Assembly (NCBI GenBank): GCA_032433765.1
Contig: JAVIAB010000159.1
Span: 620,001 to 684,000, forward strand
Direction of reading: 5' to 3'
Origin: Megaustenia siamemsis
Taxonomy: Eukaryota; Mollusca; Gastropoda; Stylommatophora; Ariophantidae
DNA: 64,000 bases
The notes beneath the pieces were generated by a model that saw only the letters and a program-made list of their open reading frames with translations, was not told the origin of the DNA and did not search any database. The position numbers and the translations under genes are program-made. Shown piece by piece: positions 1-12,250 of the stretch (position 1 is its first letter; each line of letters starts with the position of its first letter).

Positions 1-1073
1 TGTCCACTTACTAAAAGTAAATGTCATGATACACACGACGGTTATTGAGACGTGACAAACTACTAGTATCGTTATCTCTAATTCTGTCAGTGTGTGGCAC
101 CAGATGCTACAAATGTGTGGCTCAACATTTCAGCCGCAAGTTATGTTGCTGCTGCATTAAGTGTCCACAAACGAGAGCCTCATATTTCATAAATGTTAAA
201 TTATTTATGGGGGCGGGGGGAAAGAGAACATAACGGCCATATTTATGTTATTATTTAATTTGGAGGTTCTCAAAATGAGACTGTGGTAATTGTGTAGTCG
301 CATTGAGACCTGATATGGACAAATTGCGGTCTGAAACTCATTTGTTAACGCTTTCTCCAACAGCTTCTACGTGAAATCCAATATTCGAAACTGCGATAAC
401 AGAAACAAATTATTGTAAATTATAAATATTTGATACACAAGAAAAAAGCGACCCGCATTCTCCGCCAACTGAGAAAACCACTTATGAACGCTTTGGTTAT
501 TTCTCTTTCCATTTAATTAAAGTTTCTCCAGCCATGTTTTGTTTTACATTACATCAATTTTACCAAATTTGAACGTTCGTAAACTTCAACAATTTACAAG
601 CTATAAATTGAATCTGGAAGATTCTTTGCTCACCTGCACCCTAATTACTACAATCAATCTTCAACAACAGGAACAGCCTCCAGACTTGTGCCTGATGTCA
701 CTCTTGGTGGTGTAAGGAGGCATGGACCAAGACGGCAACGATTTGTTCAGGTGGGCGTGGTTTGAGTGGGCGGATCCATTACTCAAAGTGAGAATATATT
801 TCGGTAGTGACAACGAGTCTGTGAGCTTACCTGCTGTCAACTCTTGTCTAATTTGTTTTCACAGCCATCATTTGCTACATCAACAAGTAATTCCCGCTTC
901 GCGACGTTCAGTGCTCGGCCTGACATTAAAGCTGTCGGCTCCCTCTGCACCGAACTTATTTTGCCTATCACTTTTAGATATATCGCATAGATCATTCGTC
1001 ATCGATGTACCATTTATTTTAAGCTGTTCTTAGTGTTGTTTGAAAACAAATATAGCCATGTTATTATTACAGC
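1..1073. other. Non-coding DNA, no gene recognised
   Basis: AT-rich sequence with only short open frames (45-233 and 722-1033, both +). Neither has a recognisable domain, a coding-like composition or splice sites that would tie it to a larger gene. No transposon signature was seen. Confidence 0.5.
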
Positions 1074-1479
1074 TATATTGTGTACACATTTATTTAAAGG
1101 CTTAATTTTTACTCAATAATTATTTACCGCTATATTATGTACACATTTTTTGAAAGGCCCCAGTTTACTCAATAATTATTTACCGCTTTATTATGTACAC
1201 ATTTTTTGAAAGATCTCAGTTAACGCAATACTTATTTACCGCTATATTATGTACACGTTTATTGAAAGTCCCCAGTTTACTTAATAAATATTGTTTCGCT
1301 ATATTGTGATCACATTTATTGAAAGTCCCCAGTTTACTTAATAAATATTGTTTCGCTATATTGTGATCACATTTATTGAAAGTCCCCAGTTTACTTAATA
1401 AATATTGTTTCGCTATATTGTGATCACATTTATTGAAAGTCCCAGTTTACTTAATAAATATTGTTTCGCTATATTGTGA
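1074..1479. repeat. 57-bp tandem array, left part
   Basis: About seven units of 56-57 bp. Each has a core like TTGAAAGTCCCCAGTTTACT followed by an AT-rich stretch and TATTGTGATCACATTT. The last three or four units are almost identical and the earlier ones are diverged (TATTATGTACACA in place of TATTGTGATCACA). The array is interrupted by a LINE and resumes at 2756 for about 35 bp. Confidence 0.9.
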
Positions 1480-2650
1480 AGAACAGGCTGGGTTTAGAAA
1501 AGGGAGAAGCTGTCTTGACCACATTTTCACTCTACGACTTATATTGGAGGAACACATTGAAAAGCAAAAACCTTTTGTACTTAACTTCATCGACTTCAAA
1601 AAAGCATTTGATAGTATTCATAGAGATTCTTTGTGGAAAATTCTGAAGCAATATGGCTTACCATCAAAAATCATAAATATTATCAAAGACATGTATGATG
1701 GTTACACATGTGCAGTTCGAACAGAGGAAGGACTGAGCGAATGTTTCCCAATAGAAACTGGGGTTAAACAAGGATGTATTTTATCGCCCTTGTTATTTGG
1801 AATTGTTATGGACTTCATAATGAAGAAATGCTGCACTGGTAATAAAGGCATCGAATGGATACAAGGAGACCATTTGGAGGACCTGGACTTTGCTGATGAC
1901 ATAGTTCTCATCAGCAATCAGATAAAAACGATGCAGGAAAACACAAATGAACTATCATCAATAGCCAGCAAAATTGGGCTTGAGGTCAATCATGAAAAGA
2001 CTAAAGTCATGAAAAGTTTAATTCCAACAAGTGACAAAATATACATGGAAAACAAACCAGTAGAAGAGATCGATCACTTCATCTATCTTGGAAGTCACAT
2101 TGATCGAGAAGGGGATACGAGCAAAGAAATTAGAATCAGACTGGCTAAAGCAGCAATGTCTTTCAGAAGCCTTGAAAAGTTGTGGAAATCAAAACTCATT
2201 AGCACAAACACAAAACTTAGGCTATTCAAATCAAATGTACTATCAACCCTTACGTATGCGTGTGAAAGCTGGAAAACAACAAGAGATATAGAAACAAAGT
2301 TGAACGCATTCGAAAATAAATGTCTAAGGAAAATACTTGGTATAGAATGGAACGAATTCAAAACAAACGAGGAAATTAGAGAAATCGCCAATCAACCACT
2401 AATATCTTCAGTAATAAAGAAAAGACGATGGTCATACGTTGGACATGTGATGAGAAGAGATAATAATCGAATAGCAAAGCAAGCCCTCATATGGGAAACA
2501 ACAGGTAAAAGAAAAAGAGGAAGACCCAGGGAGACACTGAGAAGAACATTGATGAGAGAGGCAAGAGCAGCAGGAATCGGCTCCCTCAATGAGATAGAAC
2601 TGCTTGCACAGAACAGAGACAGATGGCGAGATTTGATAAAATATCTTTAA
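1478..2650 (+). pseudogene. LINE reverse transcriptase, C-terminal ~390 residues
   Basis: One uninterrupted frame of about 390 residues. It begins inside RT motif 1/2 (EEQAGFRKGRSCLDH), continues with motif A (FIDFKKAFD), the VKQGCILSPLLF motif and the catalytic FADD box, then the thumb and the C-terminal region (GHVMRRDNN, KRKRGRPRETLRR). The enzyme copies LINE RNA at a nicked target site. An ATG at 1433 lies in the satellite and is not a real start; the frame simply enters from the repeat. Upstream endonuclease and RT finger sequences are absent, so this copy cannot mobilise itself. The frame is intact despite truncation, which suggests a fairly young insertion. Confidence 0.88.
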
Positions 2651-2755
2651 AAGAAAACTGCTAGAACAAAAATTCATATAGGAGAAGGTGTATCTTGGTC
2701 TACGCCCTATGGGCCGGTTACGGCTCGAAAGGTCAATAGATAGATAGATAGATAG
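1480..2755 (+). mobile_element. 5'-truncated LINE with GATA tail and TSD
   Basis: A non-LTR retrotransposon insertion inside the 57-bp array. ATATTGTGA lies immediately before (1471-1479) and immediately after it (2756-2764), a 9-bp target-site duplication. The body holds the 3' half of an RT open frame, then a short 3' UTR (GGGCCGGTTACGGCTCGAAAGG), then a (GATA)n tail. The same 3' end and tail occur at 31264-31314. Microsatellite tails are typical of RTE-like LINEs, so I place it there tentatively. The endonuclease and the RT fingers are missing, as expected of 5' truncation during reverse transcription. Confidence 0.9.
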
Positions 2756-2840
2756 ATATTGTGATCACATTTATTGAAAGGCCAACGTTTAAACAATTCC
2801 AACAAAACCTGAACAAACTTGCCTTTTCTGAGCTTTGTTG

Positions 2841-3060
2841 ATACATTCAGTCATTCCCTTATACATTCAGTCTTTCCCTTATACATTCAGTCATTCCCTT
2901 ATACATTCAGTCATTCCCTTATACATTCAGTCATTCCCTTATACATTCAGTCATTCCCTTATACATTCAGTCTTTCCCTTATACATTCAGTCATTCCCTT
3001 ATACATTCAGTCATTCCCTTATACATTCAGTCATTCCCTTATACATTCAGTCATTCCCTT
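2841..3060. repeat. 20-bp tandem array
   Basis: Eleven exact-length 20-bp units (ATACATTCAG TCATTCCCTT); two carry TCTTTCCC instead of TCATTCCC. The array gives short open frames in two + frames that are only translated repeat. About 160 bp of unique sequence follows. Confidence 0.95.
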
Positions 3061-3220
3061 ATTCACCTTCTCATTCCGTTTTGTCGTTGACACTCTCGTC
3101 AATTAATTTCCTCTTCCTTCGCTTCCAGTCTAAGATTCTCAAAGGTCAACAAATGAGATGAGACACTTCACTGATCTCATTGACAAGAGATTGCTGTTAT
3201 TGCTGCTCATTTATCTTATA

Positions 3221-4340
3221 GCCAGTAGTAGGCTGTTCTTAGTGGTCCATAAAAGTCACTACCAGTAGTAGGCTGTTCTTAGTGGTCCATAAAAGTCACT
3301 ACCAGTAGTAGGCTGTTCTTAGTGGTCCATAAAAGTCACTACCAGTAGTAGGCTGTTCTTAGTGGTCCATAAAAGTCACTACCAGTAGTAGGCTGTTCTT
3401 AGTGGTCCATAAAAGTCACTACCAGTAGTAGGCTGTTCTTAGTGGTCCATAAAAGTCACTACCACTAGTAGGCTGTTCTTAGTGGTCCATAAAAGTCACT
3501 ACCACTATTAGGCTGTTCTTAGTGGTCCATAAAAGTCACTACCAGTAGTAGGCTGTTCTTAGTGGTCCATAAAAGTCACTGCCACTAGTAGGCTGTTCTT
3601 AGTGGTCCATAAAAGTCACTACCACTAGTAGGCTGTTCTTAGTGGTCCATAAAAATCACTACCACTAGTAGGCTGTTCTTAGTGGTCCATAAAAGTCACT
3701 ACCACTAGTAGGCTGTTCTTAGTGGTCCATAAAAGTCACTACCACTAGTAGGCTGTTCTTAGTGGTCCATAAAAGTCACTACCACTAGTAGGCTGTTCTT
3801 AGTGGTCCATAAAAGTCACTACCACTAGTAGGCTGTTCTTAGTGGTCCATAAAAGTCACTACCACTAATAGGCTGTTCTTAGTGGTCCATAAAAGTCACT
3901 ACCACTAGTAGGCTGTTCTTAGTGGTCCATAAAAGTCACTACCACTAGTAGGCTGTTCTTAGTGGTCCATAAAAGTCACTACCACTAGTAGGCTGTTCTT
4001 AGTGGTCCATAAAAGTCACTACCACTAGTAGGCTGTTCTTAGTGGTCCATAAAAGTCACTACCACTAGTAGGCTGTTCTTAGTGGTCCATAAAAGTCACT
4101 ACCACTAGTAGGCTGTTCTTAGTGGTCCATAAAAGTCACTACCACTAGTAGGCTGTTCTTAGTGGTCCATAAAAGTCACTACCACTAGTAGGCTGTTCTT
4201 AGTGGTCCATAAAAGTCACTACCACTATTAGGCTGTTCTTAGTGGTCCATAATAGTCACTACCACTAGTAGGCTGTTCTTAGTGGTCCATAAAAGTCACT
4301 ACCACTATTAGGCTGTTCTTAGTGGTCCATAAAAGTCACT
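3221..4340. repeat. 40-bp satellite, block A
   Basis: Twenty-eight units of 40 bp: (AC)CAGTAGTA, GGCTGTTCTT, AGTGGTCCAT, AAAAGTCACT. Units are nearly identical apart from a CAGTAGTA to CACTAGTA switch after about six units. This is the most homogeneous part of the 8.5-kb array and reads as the most recently amplified part. Confidence 0.97.
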
Positions 4341-5580
4341 ACCACTAGTAGGCTGTTGTGATTGTCCCATAAAAGTCACTACCACTAGTAGGCTGTTGTG
4401 ATTGTCCCATAAAAGTCACAACCACTAGTAGGCTCTTGTGATTGTCCCATAAAAGTCACTACCACTAGTAGGCTGTTGTGATTGTCCCATAAAAGTCACT
4501 GCCAGTAGAAGGCTGTTTTAAGTGTCTCAGAGAAGTCACTGCCAATAGTAGGCTGTTGTGATTGTCCCATAAAAGTCACTACCACTAGTAGGCTGTTGTG
4601 ATTGTCCCATAAAAGTCACTGCCATTAGAAGGCTGTTTTAAGTGTCTCAGAGAAGTCACTGCCAATAGTAGGATGTTGTGATTGTCCCATAAAAGTCACT
4701 ACCACTAGTAGGCTGTTGTGATTGTCCCATAAAAGTCACTGCCAGTAGAAGGCTGTTTTAAGTGTCTCAGAGAAGTCACTGCCAATAGTAGGATGTTGTG
4801 ATTGTCCCATAAAAGTCACTACCACTAGTAGGCTGTTGTGATTGTCCCATAAAAGTCACTACCACTAGTAGGCTGTTGTGATTGTCCCATAAAAGTCACT
4901 ACCACTAGTAGGATGTTGTGATTGTCCCATAAAAGTCACTACCACTAGTAGGCTGTTGTGATTGTCCCATAAAAGTCACTACCACTAGTAGGCTGTTGTG
5001 ATTGTCCCATAAAAGTCACTACCACTAGTAGGCTGTTGTGATTGTCCCATAAAAGTCACTACCACTAGTAGGCTGTTGTGATTGTCCCATAAAAGTCACT
5101 GCCAGTAGAAGTCTGTTTTAAGTGTCTCAGAGAAGTCACTGCCAATAGTAGGCTGTTGTGATTGTCCCATAAAAGTCACTGCCAGTAGAAGGCTGTTTTA
5201 AGTGTCTCAGAGAAGTCACTGCCAGTAGAAGGCTGTTTTAAGTGTCTCAGAGAAGTTACTGCCAATAGTAGGCTGTTGTGATTGTCCCATAAAAGTCACT
5301 ACCACTAGTAGGCTGTTGTGATTGTCCCATAAAAGTCACTGCCAGTAGAAGGCTGTTTTAAGTGTCTCAGAGAAGTCACTGCCAATAGTAGGATGTTGTG
5401 ATTGTCCCATAAAAGTCACTGCCAGTAGAAGGCTGTTTTAAGTGTCTCAGAGAAGTCACTGCCAATAGTAGGATGTTGTGATTGTCCCATAAAAGTCACT
5501 GCCAGTAGAAGGCTGTTTTAAGTGTCTCAGAGAAGTCACTACCACTAGTAGGCTGTTGTGATTGTCCCATAAAAGTCACT
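4341..5580. repeat. 40-bp satellite, blocks B and C interleaved
   Basis: The unit length stays 40 bp but two related variants alternate. Variant B has GGCTGTTGTGATTGTCCCAT. Variant C has GGCTGTTTTAAGTGTCTCAG followed by AGAAGTCACTGCCA. B and C share the GTCACT and GTAG landmarks with block A, so all three descend from one ancestral unit. Confidence 0.95.
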
Positions 5581-8500
5581 GCCAGTAGAAGGCTGTTATA
5601 AGTGTCTCAGAGAAGTCACTGCCAGTAGAAAGAAGTCTGTTATTAGTGTCTCAGAGAAGTCACTGCCAGTAGAAAGAAGTCTGTTATAAGTGTCTCAGAG
5701 AAGTCACTGCCAATAGTAGGCTGTTGTGATTGTCCCATAAAAGTCACTGCCAGTAGAAGGCTGTTATAAGTGTCTCAGAGAAGTCACTGCCAGTAGAAGT
5801 CTGTTATAAGTGTCTCAGAGAAGTCACTGCCAGTAGAAAGAAGTCTGTTATAAGTGTCTCAGAGAAGTCACTGCCAGTAGAAAGAAGTCTGTTATAAGTG
5901 TCTCAGAGAAGTCACTGCCAATAGTAGGCTGTTGTGATTGTCCCATAAAAGTCACTGCCAATAGAAGGCTGTTATAAGTGTCTCAGAGAAGTCACTGCCA
6001 GTAGAAAGAAGTCTGTTATAAGTGTCTCAGAGAAGTCACTGCCAGTAGAAAGAAGTCTGTTATAAGTGTCTCAGAGAAGTCACTGCCAGTAGAAGTCTGT
6101 TATAAGTGTCTCAGAGAAGTCACTGCCAGTAGAAGTCTGTTATAAGTGTCTCAGAGAAGTCACTGCCAGTAGAAGTCTGTTATAAGTGTCTCAGAGAAGT
6201 CACTGCCAGTAGAAGGCTGTTATAAGTGTCTCAGAGAAGTCACTGCCAGTAGAAAGAAGTCTGTTATAAGTGTCTCAGAGAAGTCACTGCCAGTAGAAAG
6301 AAGTCTGTTATAAGTGTCTCAGAGAAGTCACTGCCAGTAGAAGGCTGTTATAAGTGTCTCAGAGAAGTCACTGCCAGTAAAAAGAAGTCTGTTATAAGTG
6401 TCTCAGAGAAGTCACTGCCAGTAGAAGTCTGTTATAAGTGTCTCAGAGAAGTCACTGCCAGTAGAAGGCTGTTATAAGTGTCTCAGAGAAGTCACTGCCA
6501 GTAGAAGTCTGTTATAAGTGTCTCAGAGAAGTCACTGCCAGTAGAAGTCTGTTATAAGTGTCTCAGAGAAGTCACTGCCAGTAGAAGTCTGTTATAAGTG
6601 TCTCAGAGAAGTCACTGCCAATAGTAGGATGTTGTGATTGTCCCATAAATGTCACTGCCAGTAGAAGGCTGTTTTAAGTGTCTCAGAGAAGTCACTACCA
6701 CTAGTAGGCTGTTGTGATTGTCCCATAAAAGTCACTGCCAGTAGAAGGCTGTTATAAGTGTCTCAGAGAAGTCACTGCCAGTAGAAAGAAGTCTGTTATA
6801 AGTGTCTCAGAGAAGTCACTGCCAGTAGAAAGAAGTCTGTTATAAGTGTCTCAGAGAAGTCACTGCCAATAGTAGGCTGTTGTGATTGTCCCATAAAAGT
6901 CACTGCCAGTAGAAGGCTGTTATAAGTGTCTCAGAGAAGTCACTGCCAGTAGAAGTCTGTTATAAGTGTCTCAGAGAAGTCACTGCCAGTAGAAAGAAGT
7001 CTGTTATAAGTGTCTCAGAGAAGTCACTGCCAGTAGAAAGAAGTCTGTTATAAGTGTCTCAGAGAAGTCACTTCCAATAGTAGGCTGTTGTGATTGTCCC
7101 ATAAAAGTCACTGCCAGTAGAAGGCTGTTATAAGTGTCTCAGAGAAGTCACTGCCAGTAGAAGTCTGTTATAAGTGTCTCAGAGAAGTCACTGCCAGTAG
7201 AAAGAAGTCTGTTATAAGTGTCTCAGAGAAGTCACTGCCAGTAGAAAGAAGTCTGTTATAAGTGTCTCAGAGAAGTCACTGCCAGTAGAAGTCTGTTATA
7301 AGTGTCTCAGAGAAGTCACTGCCAGTAGAAGTCTGTTATAAGTGTCTCAGAGAAGTCACTGCCAGTAGAAGTCTGTTATAAGTGTCTCAGAGAAGTCACT
7401 GCCAGTAGAAGGCTGTTATAAGTGTCTCAGAGAAGTCACTGCCAGTAGAAAGAAGTCTGTTATAAGTGTCTCAGAGAAGTCACTGCCAGTAGAAAGAAGT
7501 CTGTTATAAGTGTCTCAGAGAAGTCACTGCCAGTAGAAGGCTGTTATAAGTGTCTCAGAGAAGTCACTGCCAGTAGAAAGAAGTCTGTTATAAGTGTCTC
7601 AGAGAAGTCACTGCCAGTAGAAGTCTGTAATAAGTGTCTCAGAGAAGTCACTGCCAGTAGAAGGCTGTTATAAGTGTCTCAGAGAAGTCACTGCCAGTAG
7701 AAGTCTGTTATAAGTGTCTCAGAGAAGTCACTGCCAGTAGAAGTCTGTTATAAGTGTCTCAGAGAAGTCACTGCCAGTAGAAGTCTGTTATAAGTGTCTC
7801 AGAGAAGTCACTGCCAGTAGAAGGCTGTTATAAGTGTCTCAGAGAAGTCACTGCCAGTAGAAAGAAGTCTGTTATAAGTGTCTCAGAGAAGTCACTGCCA
7901 GTAGAAGTCTGTTATAAGTGTCTCAGAGAAGTCACTGCCAGTAGAAGGCTGTTATAAGTGTCTCAGAGAAGTCACTGCCAGTAGAAGTCTGTTATAAGTG
8001 TCTCAGAGAAGTCACTGCCAGTAGAAGTCTGTTATAAGTGTCTCAGAGAAGTCACTGCCAGTAGAAGTCTGTTATAAGTGTCTCAGAGAAGTCACTGCCA
8101 GTAGAAGTCTGTTATAAGTGTCTCAGAGAAGTCAGTGCCAGTAGAAAGAAGTCTGTTATAAGTGTCTCAGAGAAGTCACTGCCAGTAGAAGTCTGTTATA
8201 AGTGTCTCAGAGAAGTCACTGCCAGTAGAAAGAAGTCTGTTATAAGTGTCTCAGAGAAGTCACTGCCAGTAGAAGTCTGTTATAAGTGTCTCAGAGAAGT
8301 CACTGCCAGTAGAAGTCTGTTATAAGTGTCTCAGAGAAGTCACTGCCAGTAGAAGTCTGTTATAAGTGTCTCAGAGAAGTCACTGCCAGTAGAAGTCTGT
8401 TATAAGTGTCTCAGAGAAGTCACTGCCAGTAGAAGTCTGTTATAAGTGTCTCAGAGAAGTCACTGCCAGTAGAAGTCTGTTATAAGTGTCTCAGAGAAGT

Positions 8501-11500
8501 CACTGCCAGTAGAAGTCTGTTATAAGTGTCTCAGAGAAGTCACTGCCAGTAGAAAGAAGTCTGTTATAAGTGTCTCAGAGAAGTCACTGCCAGTAGAAAG
8601 AAGTCTGTTATAAGTGTCTCAGAGAAGTCACTGCCAGTAGAAAGAAGTCTGTTATAAGTGTCTCAGAGAAGTCACTGCCAGTAGAAAGAAGGCTGTTATA
8701 AGTGTCTCAGAGAAGTCACTGCCAGTAGAAGTCTGTTATAAGTGTCTCAGAGAAGTCACTGCCAGTAGAAGTCTGTTATAAGTGTCTCAGAGAAGTCACT
8801 GCCAGTAGAAGTCTGTTATAAGTGTCTCAGAGAAGTCACTGCCAGTAGAAGTCTGTTATAAGTGTCTCAGAGAAGTCACTGCCAGTAGAAGTCTGTTATA
8901 AGTGTCTCAGAGAAGTCACTACCACTAGTAGGCTGTTGTGATTGTCCCATAAAAGTCACTGCCAGTAGAAGGCTGTTATAAGTGTCTCAGAGAAGTCACT
9001 GCCAGTAGAAAGAAGTCTGTTATAAGTGTCTCAGAGAAGTCACTGCCAGTAGAAAGAAGTCTGTTATAAGTGGCTCAGAGAAGTCACTGCCAATAGTAGG
9101 CTGTTGTGATTGTCCCATAAAAGTCACTGCCAGTAGAAGGCTGTTATAAGTGTCTCAGAGAAGTCACTGCCAGTAGAAGTCTGTTATAAGTGTCTCAGAG
9201 AAGTCACTGCCAGTAGAAAGAAGTCTGTTATAAGTGTCTCAGAGAAGTCACTGCCAGTAGAAAGAAGTCTGTTATAAGTGTCTCAGAGAAGTCACTGCCA
9301 ATAGTAGGCTGTTGTGATTGTCCCATAAAAGTCACTGCCAGTAGAAGGCTGTTATAAGTGTCTCAGAGAAGTCACTGCCAGTAGAAGTCTGTTATAAGTG
9401 TCTCAGAGAAGTCACTGCCAGTAGAAAGAAGTCTGTTATAAGTGTCTCAGAGAAGTCACTGCCAGTAGAAAGAAGTCTGTTATAAGTGTCTCAGAGAAGT
9501 CACTGCCAGTAGAAGTCTGTTATAAGTGTCTCAGAGAAGTCACTGCCAGTAGAAGTCTGTTATAAGTGTCTCAGAGAAGTCACTGCCAGTAGAAGTCTGT
9601 TATAAGTGTCTCAGAGAAGTCACTGCCAGTAGAAGGCTGTTATAAGTGTCTCAGAGAAGTCACTGCCAGTAGAAAGAAGTCTGTTATAAGTGTCTCAGAG
9701 AAGTCACTGCCAGTAGAAAGAAGTCTGTTATAAGTGTCTCAGAGAAGTCACTGCCAGTAGAAAGAAGTCTGTTATAAGTGTCTCAGAGAAGTCACTGCCA
9801 GTAGAAGTCTGTTATAAGTGTCTCAGAGAAGTCACTGCCAGTAGAAGTCTGTTATAAGTGTCTCAGAGAAGTCACTGCCAGTAGAAGTCTGTTATAAGTG
9901 TCTCAGAGAAGTCACTGCCAGTAGAAGTCTGTTATAAGTGTCTCAGAGAAGTCACTGCCAGTAGAAGTCTGTTATAAGTGTCTCAGAGAAGTCACTGCCA
10001 GTAGAAGGCTGTTATAAGTGTCTCAGAGAAGTCACTGCCAGTAGAAAGAAGTCTGTTATAAGTGTCTCAGAGAAGTCACTGCCAGTAGAAGTCTGTTATA
10101 AGTGTCTCAGAGAAGTCACTGCCAGTAGAAGGCTGTTATAAGTGTCTCAGAGAAGTCACTGCCAGTAGAAGTCTGTTATAAGTGTCTCAGAGAAGTCACT
10201 GCCAGTAGAAGTCTGTTATAAGTGTCTCAGAGAAGTCACTGCCAGTAGAAGGCTGTTATAAGTGTCTCAGAGAAGTCACTGCCAGTAGAAGTCTGTTATA
10301 AGTGTCTCAGAGAAGTCACTGCCAGTAGAAAGAAGTCTGTTATAAGTGTCTCAGAGAAGTCACTGCCAGTAGAAAGAAGTCTGTTATAAGTGTCTCAGAG
10401 AAGTCACTGCCAGTAGAAAGAAGTCTGTTATAAGTGTCTCAGAGAAGTCACTGCCAGTAGAAAGAAGGCTGTTATAAGTGTCTCAGAGAAGTCACTGCCA
10501 GTAGAAGTCTGTTATAAGTGTCTCAGAGAAGTCACTGCCAGTAGAAGTCTGTTATAAGTGTCTCAGAGAAGTCACTGCCAGTAGAAGTCTGTTATAAGTG
10601 TCTCAGAGAAGTCACTGCCAGTAGAAGTCTGTTATAAGTGTCTCAGAGAAGTCACTGCCAGTAGAAGTCTGTTATAAGTGTCTCAGAGAAGTCACTGCCA
10701 GTAGAAGTCTGTTATAAGTGTCTCAGAGAAGTCACTGCCAGTAGAAAGAAGTCTGTTATAAGTGTCTCAGAGAAGTCACTGCCAGTAGAAAGAAGTCTGT
10801 TATAAGTGTCTCAGAGAAGTCACTGCCAGTAGAAAGAAGTCTGTTATAAGTGTCTCAGAGAAGTCACTGCCAGTAGAAAGAAGGCTGTTATAAGTGTCTC
10901 AGAGAAGTCACTGCCAGTAGAAAGAAGTCTGTTATAAGTGTCTCAGAGAAGTCACTGCCAGTAGAAAGAAGTCTGTTATAAGTGTCTCAGAGAAGTCACT
11001 GCCAGTAGAAGTCTGTTATAAGTGTCTCAGAGAAGTCACTGCCAGTAGAAGTCTGTTATAAGTGTCTCAGAGAAGTCACTGCCAGTAGAAGTCTGTTATA
11101 AGTGTCTCAGAGAAGTCACTGCCAGTAGAAGTCTGTTATAAGTGTCTCAGAGAAGTCACTGCCAGTAGAAGTCTGTTATAAGTGTCTCAGAGAAGTCACT
11201 GCCAGTAGAAGTCTGTTATAAGTGTCTCAGAGAAGTCACTGCCAGTAGAAAGAAGTCTGTTATAAGTGTCTCAGAGAAGTCACTGCCAGTAGAAAGAAGT
11301 CTGTTATAAGTGTCTCAGAGAAGTCACTGCCAGTAGAAAGAAGTCTGTTATAAGTGTCTCAGAGAAGTCACTGCCAGTAGAAGTCTGTTATAAGTGTCTC
11401 AGAGAAGTCACTGCCAGTAGAAGTCTGTTATAAGTGTCTCAGAGAAGTCACTGCCAGTAGAAGTCTGTTATAAGTGTCTCAGAGAAGTCACTGCCAGTAG

Positions 11501-11770
11501 AAAGAAGTCTGTTATAAGTGTCTCAGAGAAGTCACTGCCAGTAGAAGTCTGTTATAAGTGTCTCAGAGAAGTCACTGCCAGTAGAAAGAAGTCTGTTATA
11601 AGTGTCTCAGAGAAGTCACTGCCAGTAGAAAGAAGTCTGTTATAAGTGTCTCAGAGAAGTCACTGCCAGTAGAAAGAAGTCTGTTATAAGTGTCTCAGAG
11701 AAGTCACTGCCAGTAGAAGTCTGTTATAAGTGTCTCAGAGAAGTCACTGCCAGTAGAAGTCTGTTATAAG
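5581..11770. repeat. 40/44-bp satellite, block D with higher-order repeats
   Basis: Units are GCCAGTAGAA GTCTGTTATA AGTGTCTCAG AGAAGTCACT (40 bp) or the same with an extra AGAA after GTAGAA (44 bp). The order of 40- and 44-bp units repeats over long distances. Type-B marker units reappear in the same context at 5541, 6697 and 8921, so blocks of about 1.1 kb (or multiples) were duplicated. The array ends at 11770 in mid-unit against a LINE fragment. Confidence 0.95.
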
Positions 11771-11775
11771 TATCT

Positions 11776-11871
11776 ATCACCCTTGTCTGTGCCCCTGGAC
11801 ATTCGGGAGTACGGGGAAAAGAAGGAGCGGACAGGTTGGCTAGCTGCGCTGTCGTTGAGGACGACTTTTCT
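11776..11871 (+). mobile_element. LINE RNase H fragment abutting the satellite
   Basis: About 32 codons in one frame read ITLVCAPGHSGVRGKEGADR then LASCAVVEDD. This is the C-terminal RNase H signature (PGHsGvrGNe.ADrLA) of I-superfamily LINEs. Nothing else of the element is visible. The fragment starts exactly where the 40/44-bp satellite stops, so the array edge and the element edge coincide. Confidence 0.75.
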
Positions 11872-12250
11872 TGGCTATCTCCAGTTTTCTCTTAGCCATC
11901 TCCAGTTTTCTCTAGGCTATCTCTAGTTTTCTCTTAGCTATCTCCAGTTTCTCTAGGCTATCTCTAGTTTTTCTCCTGTAAGCCCCAATTTTCTCTTTGC
12001 TATCTCCAGTTTTCACTTGGATATCTCTAGTTTTTTTCCTTTATATTTCCAGTTTTTTCTTGCTATCGCTTTATTCTCTTGCTATCTCGTTTTTTTTTCT
12101 TGACTATCTCCAGTTTTCTCTTGGCTTTTTCCAGTTTTCTCTAGGCTATTTTTAGTTTTTCTCTTGCAATCTTCGGTTTTCTCTTAGCTATCTCCAGTTT
12201 CTCTTGGCAATCTTCAGTTTTCTCTTGCTGTCTCCAGTTTTCTCTTGAGT
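11872..12250. repeat. Degenerate 21-24-bp pyrimidine-rich repeat
   Basis: Imperfect tandem copies of CTATCTCCAGTTTTCTCTTGG, strongly pyrimidine-biased on the + strand, with many indels. The array looks older than its neighbours. Confidence 0.85.

Noticed and set aside
722..1033. 103-codon frame as a gene
   Set aside because: No recognisable domain, no splice context, ordinary composition; likely chance.
3221..11770. CRISPR-like array
   Set aside because: Units are contiguous 40/44-mers without variable spacers, in a eukaryotic context with LINEs and introns.
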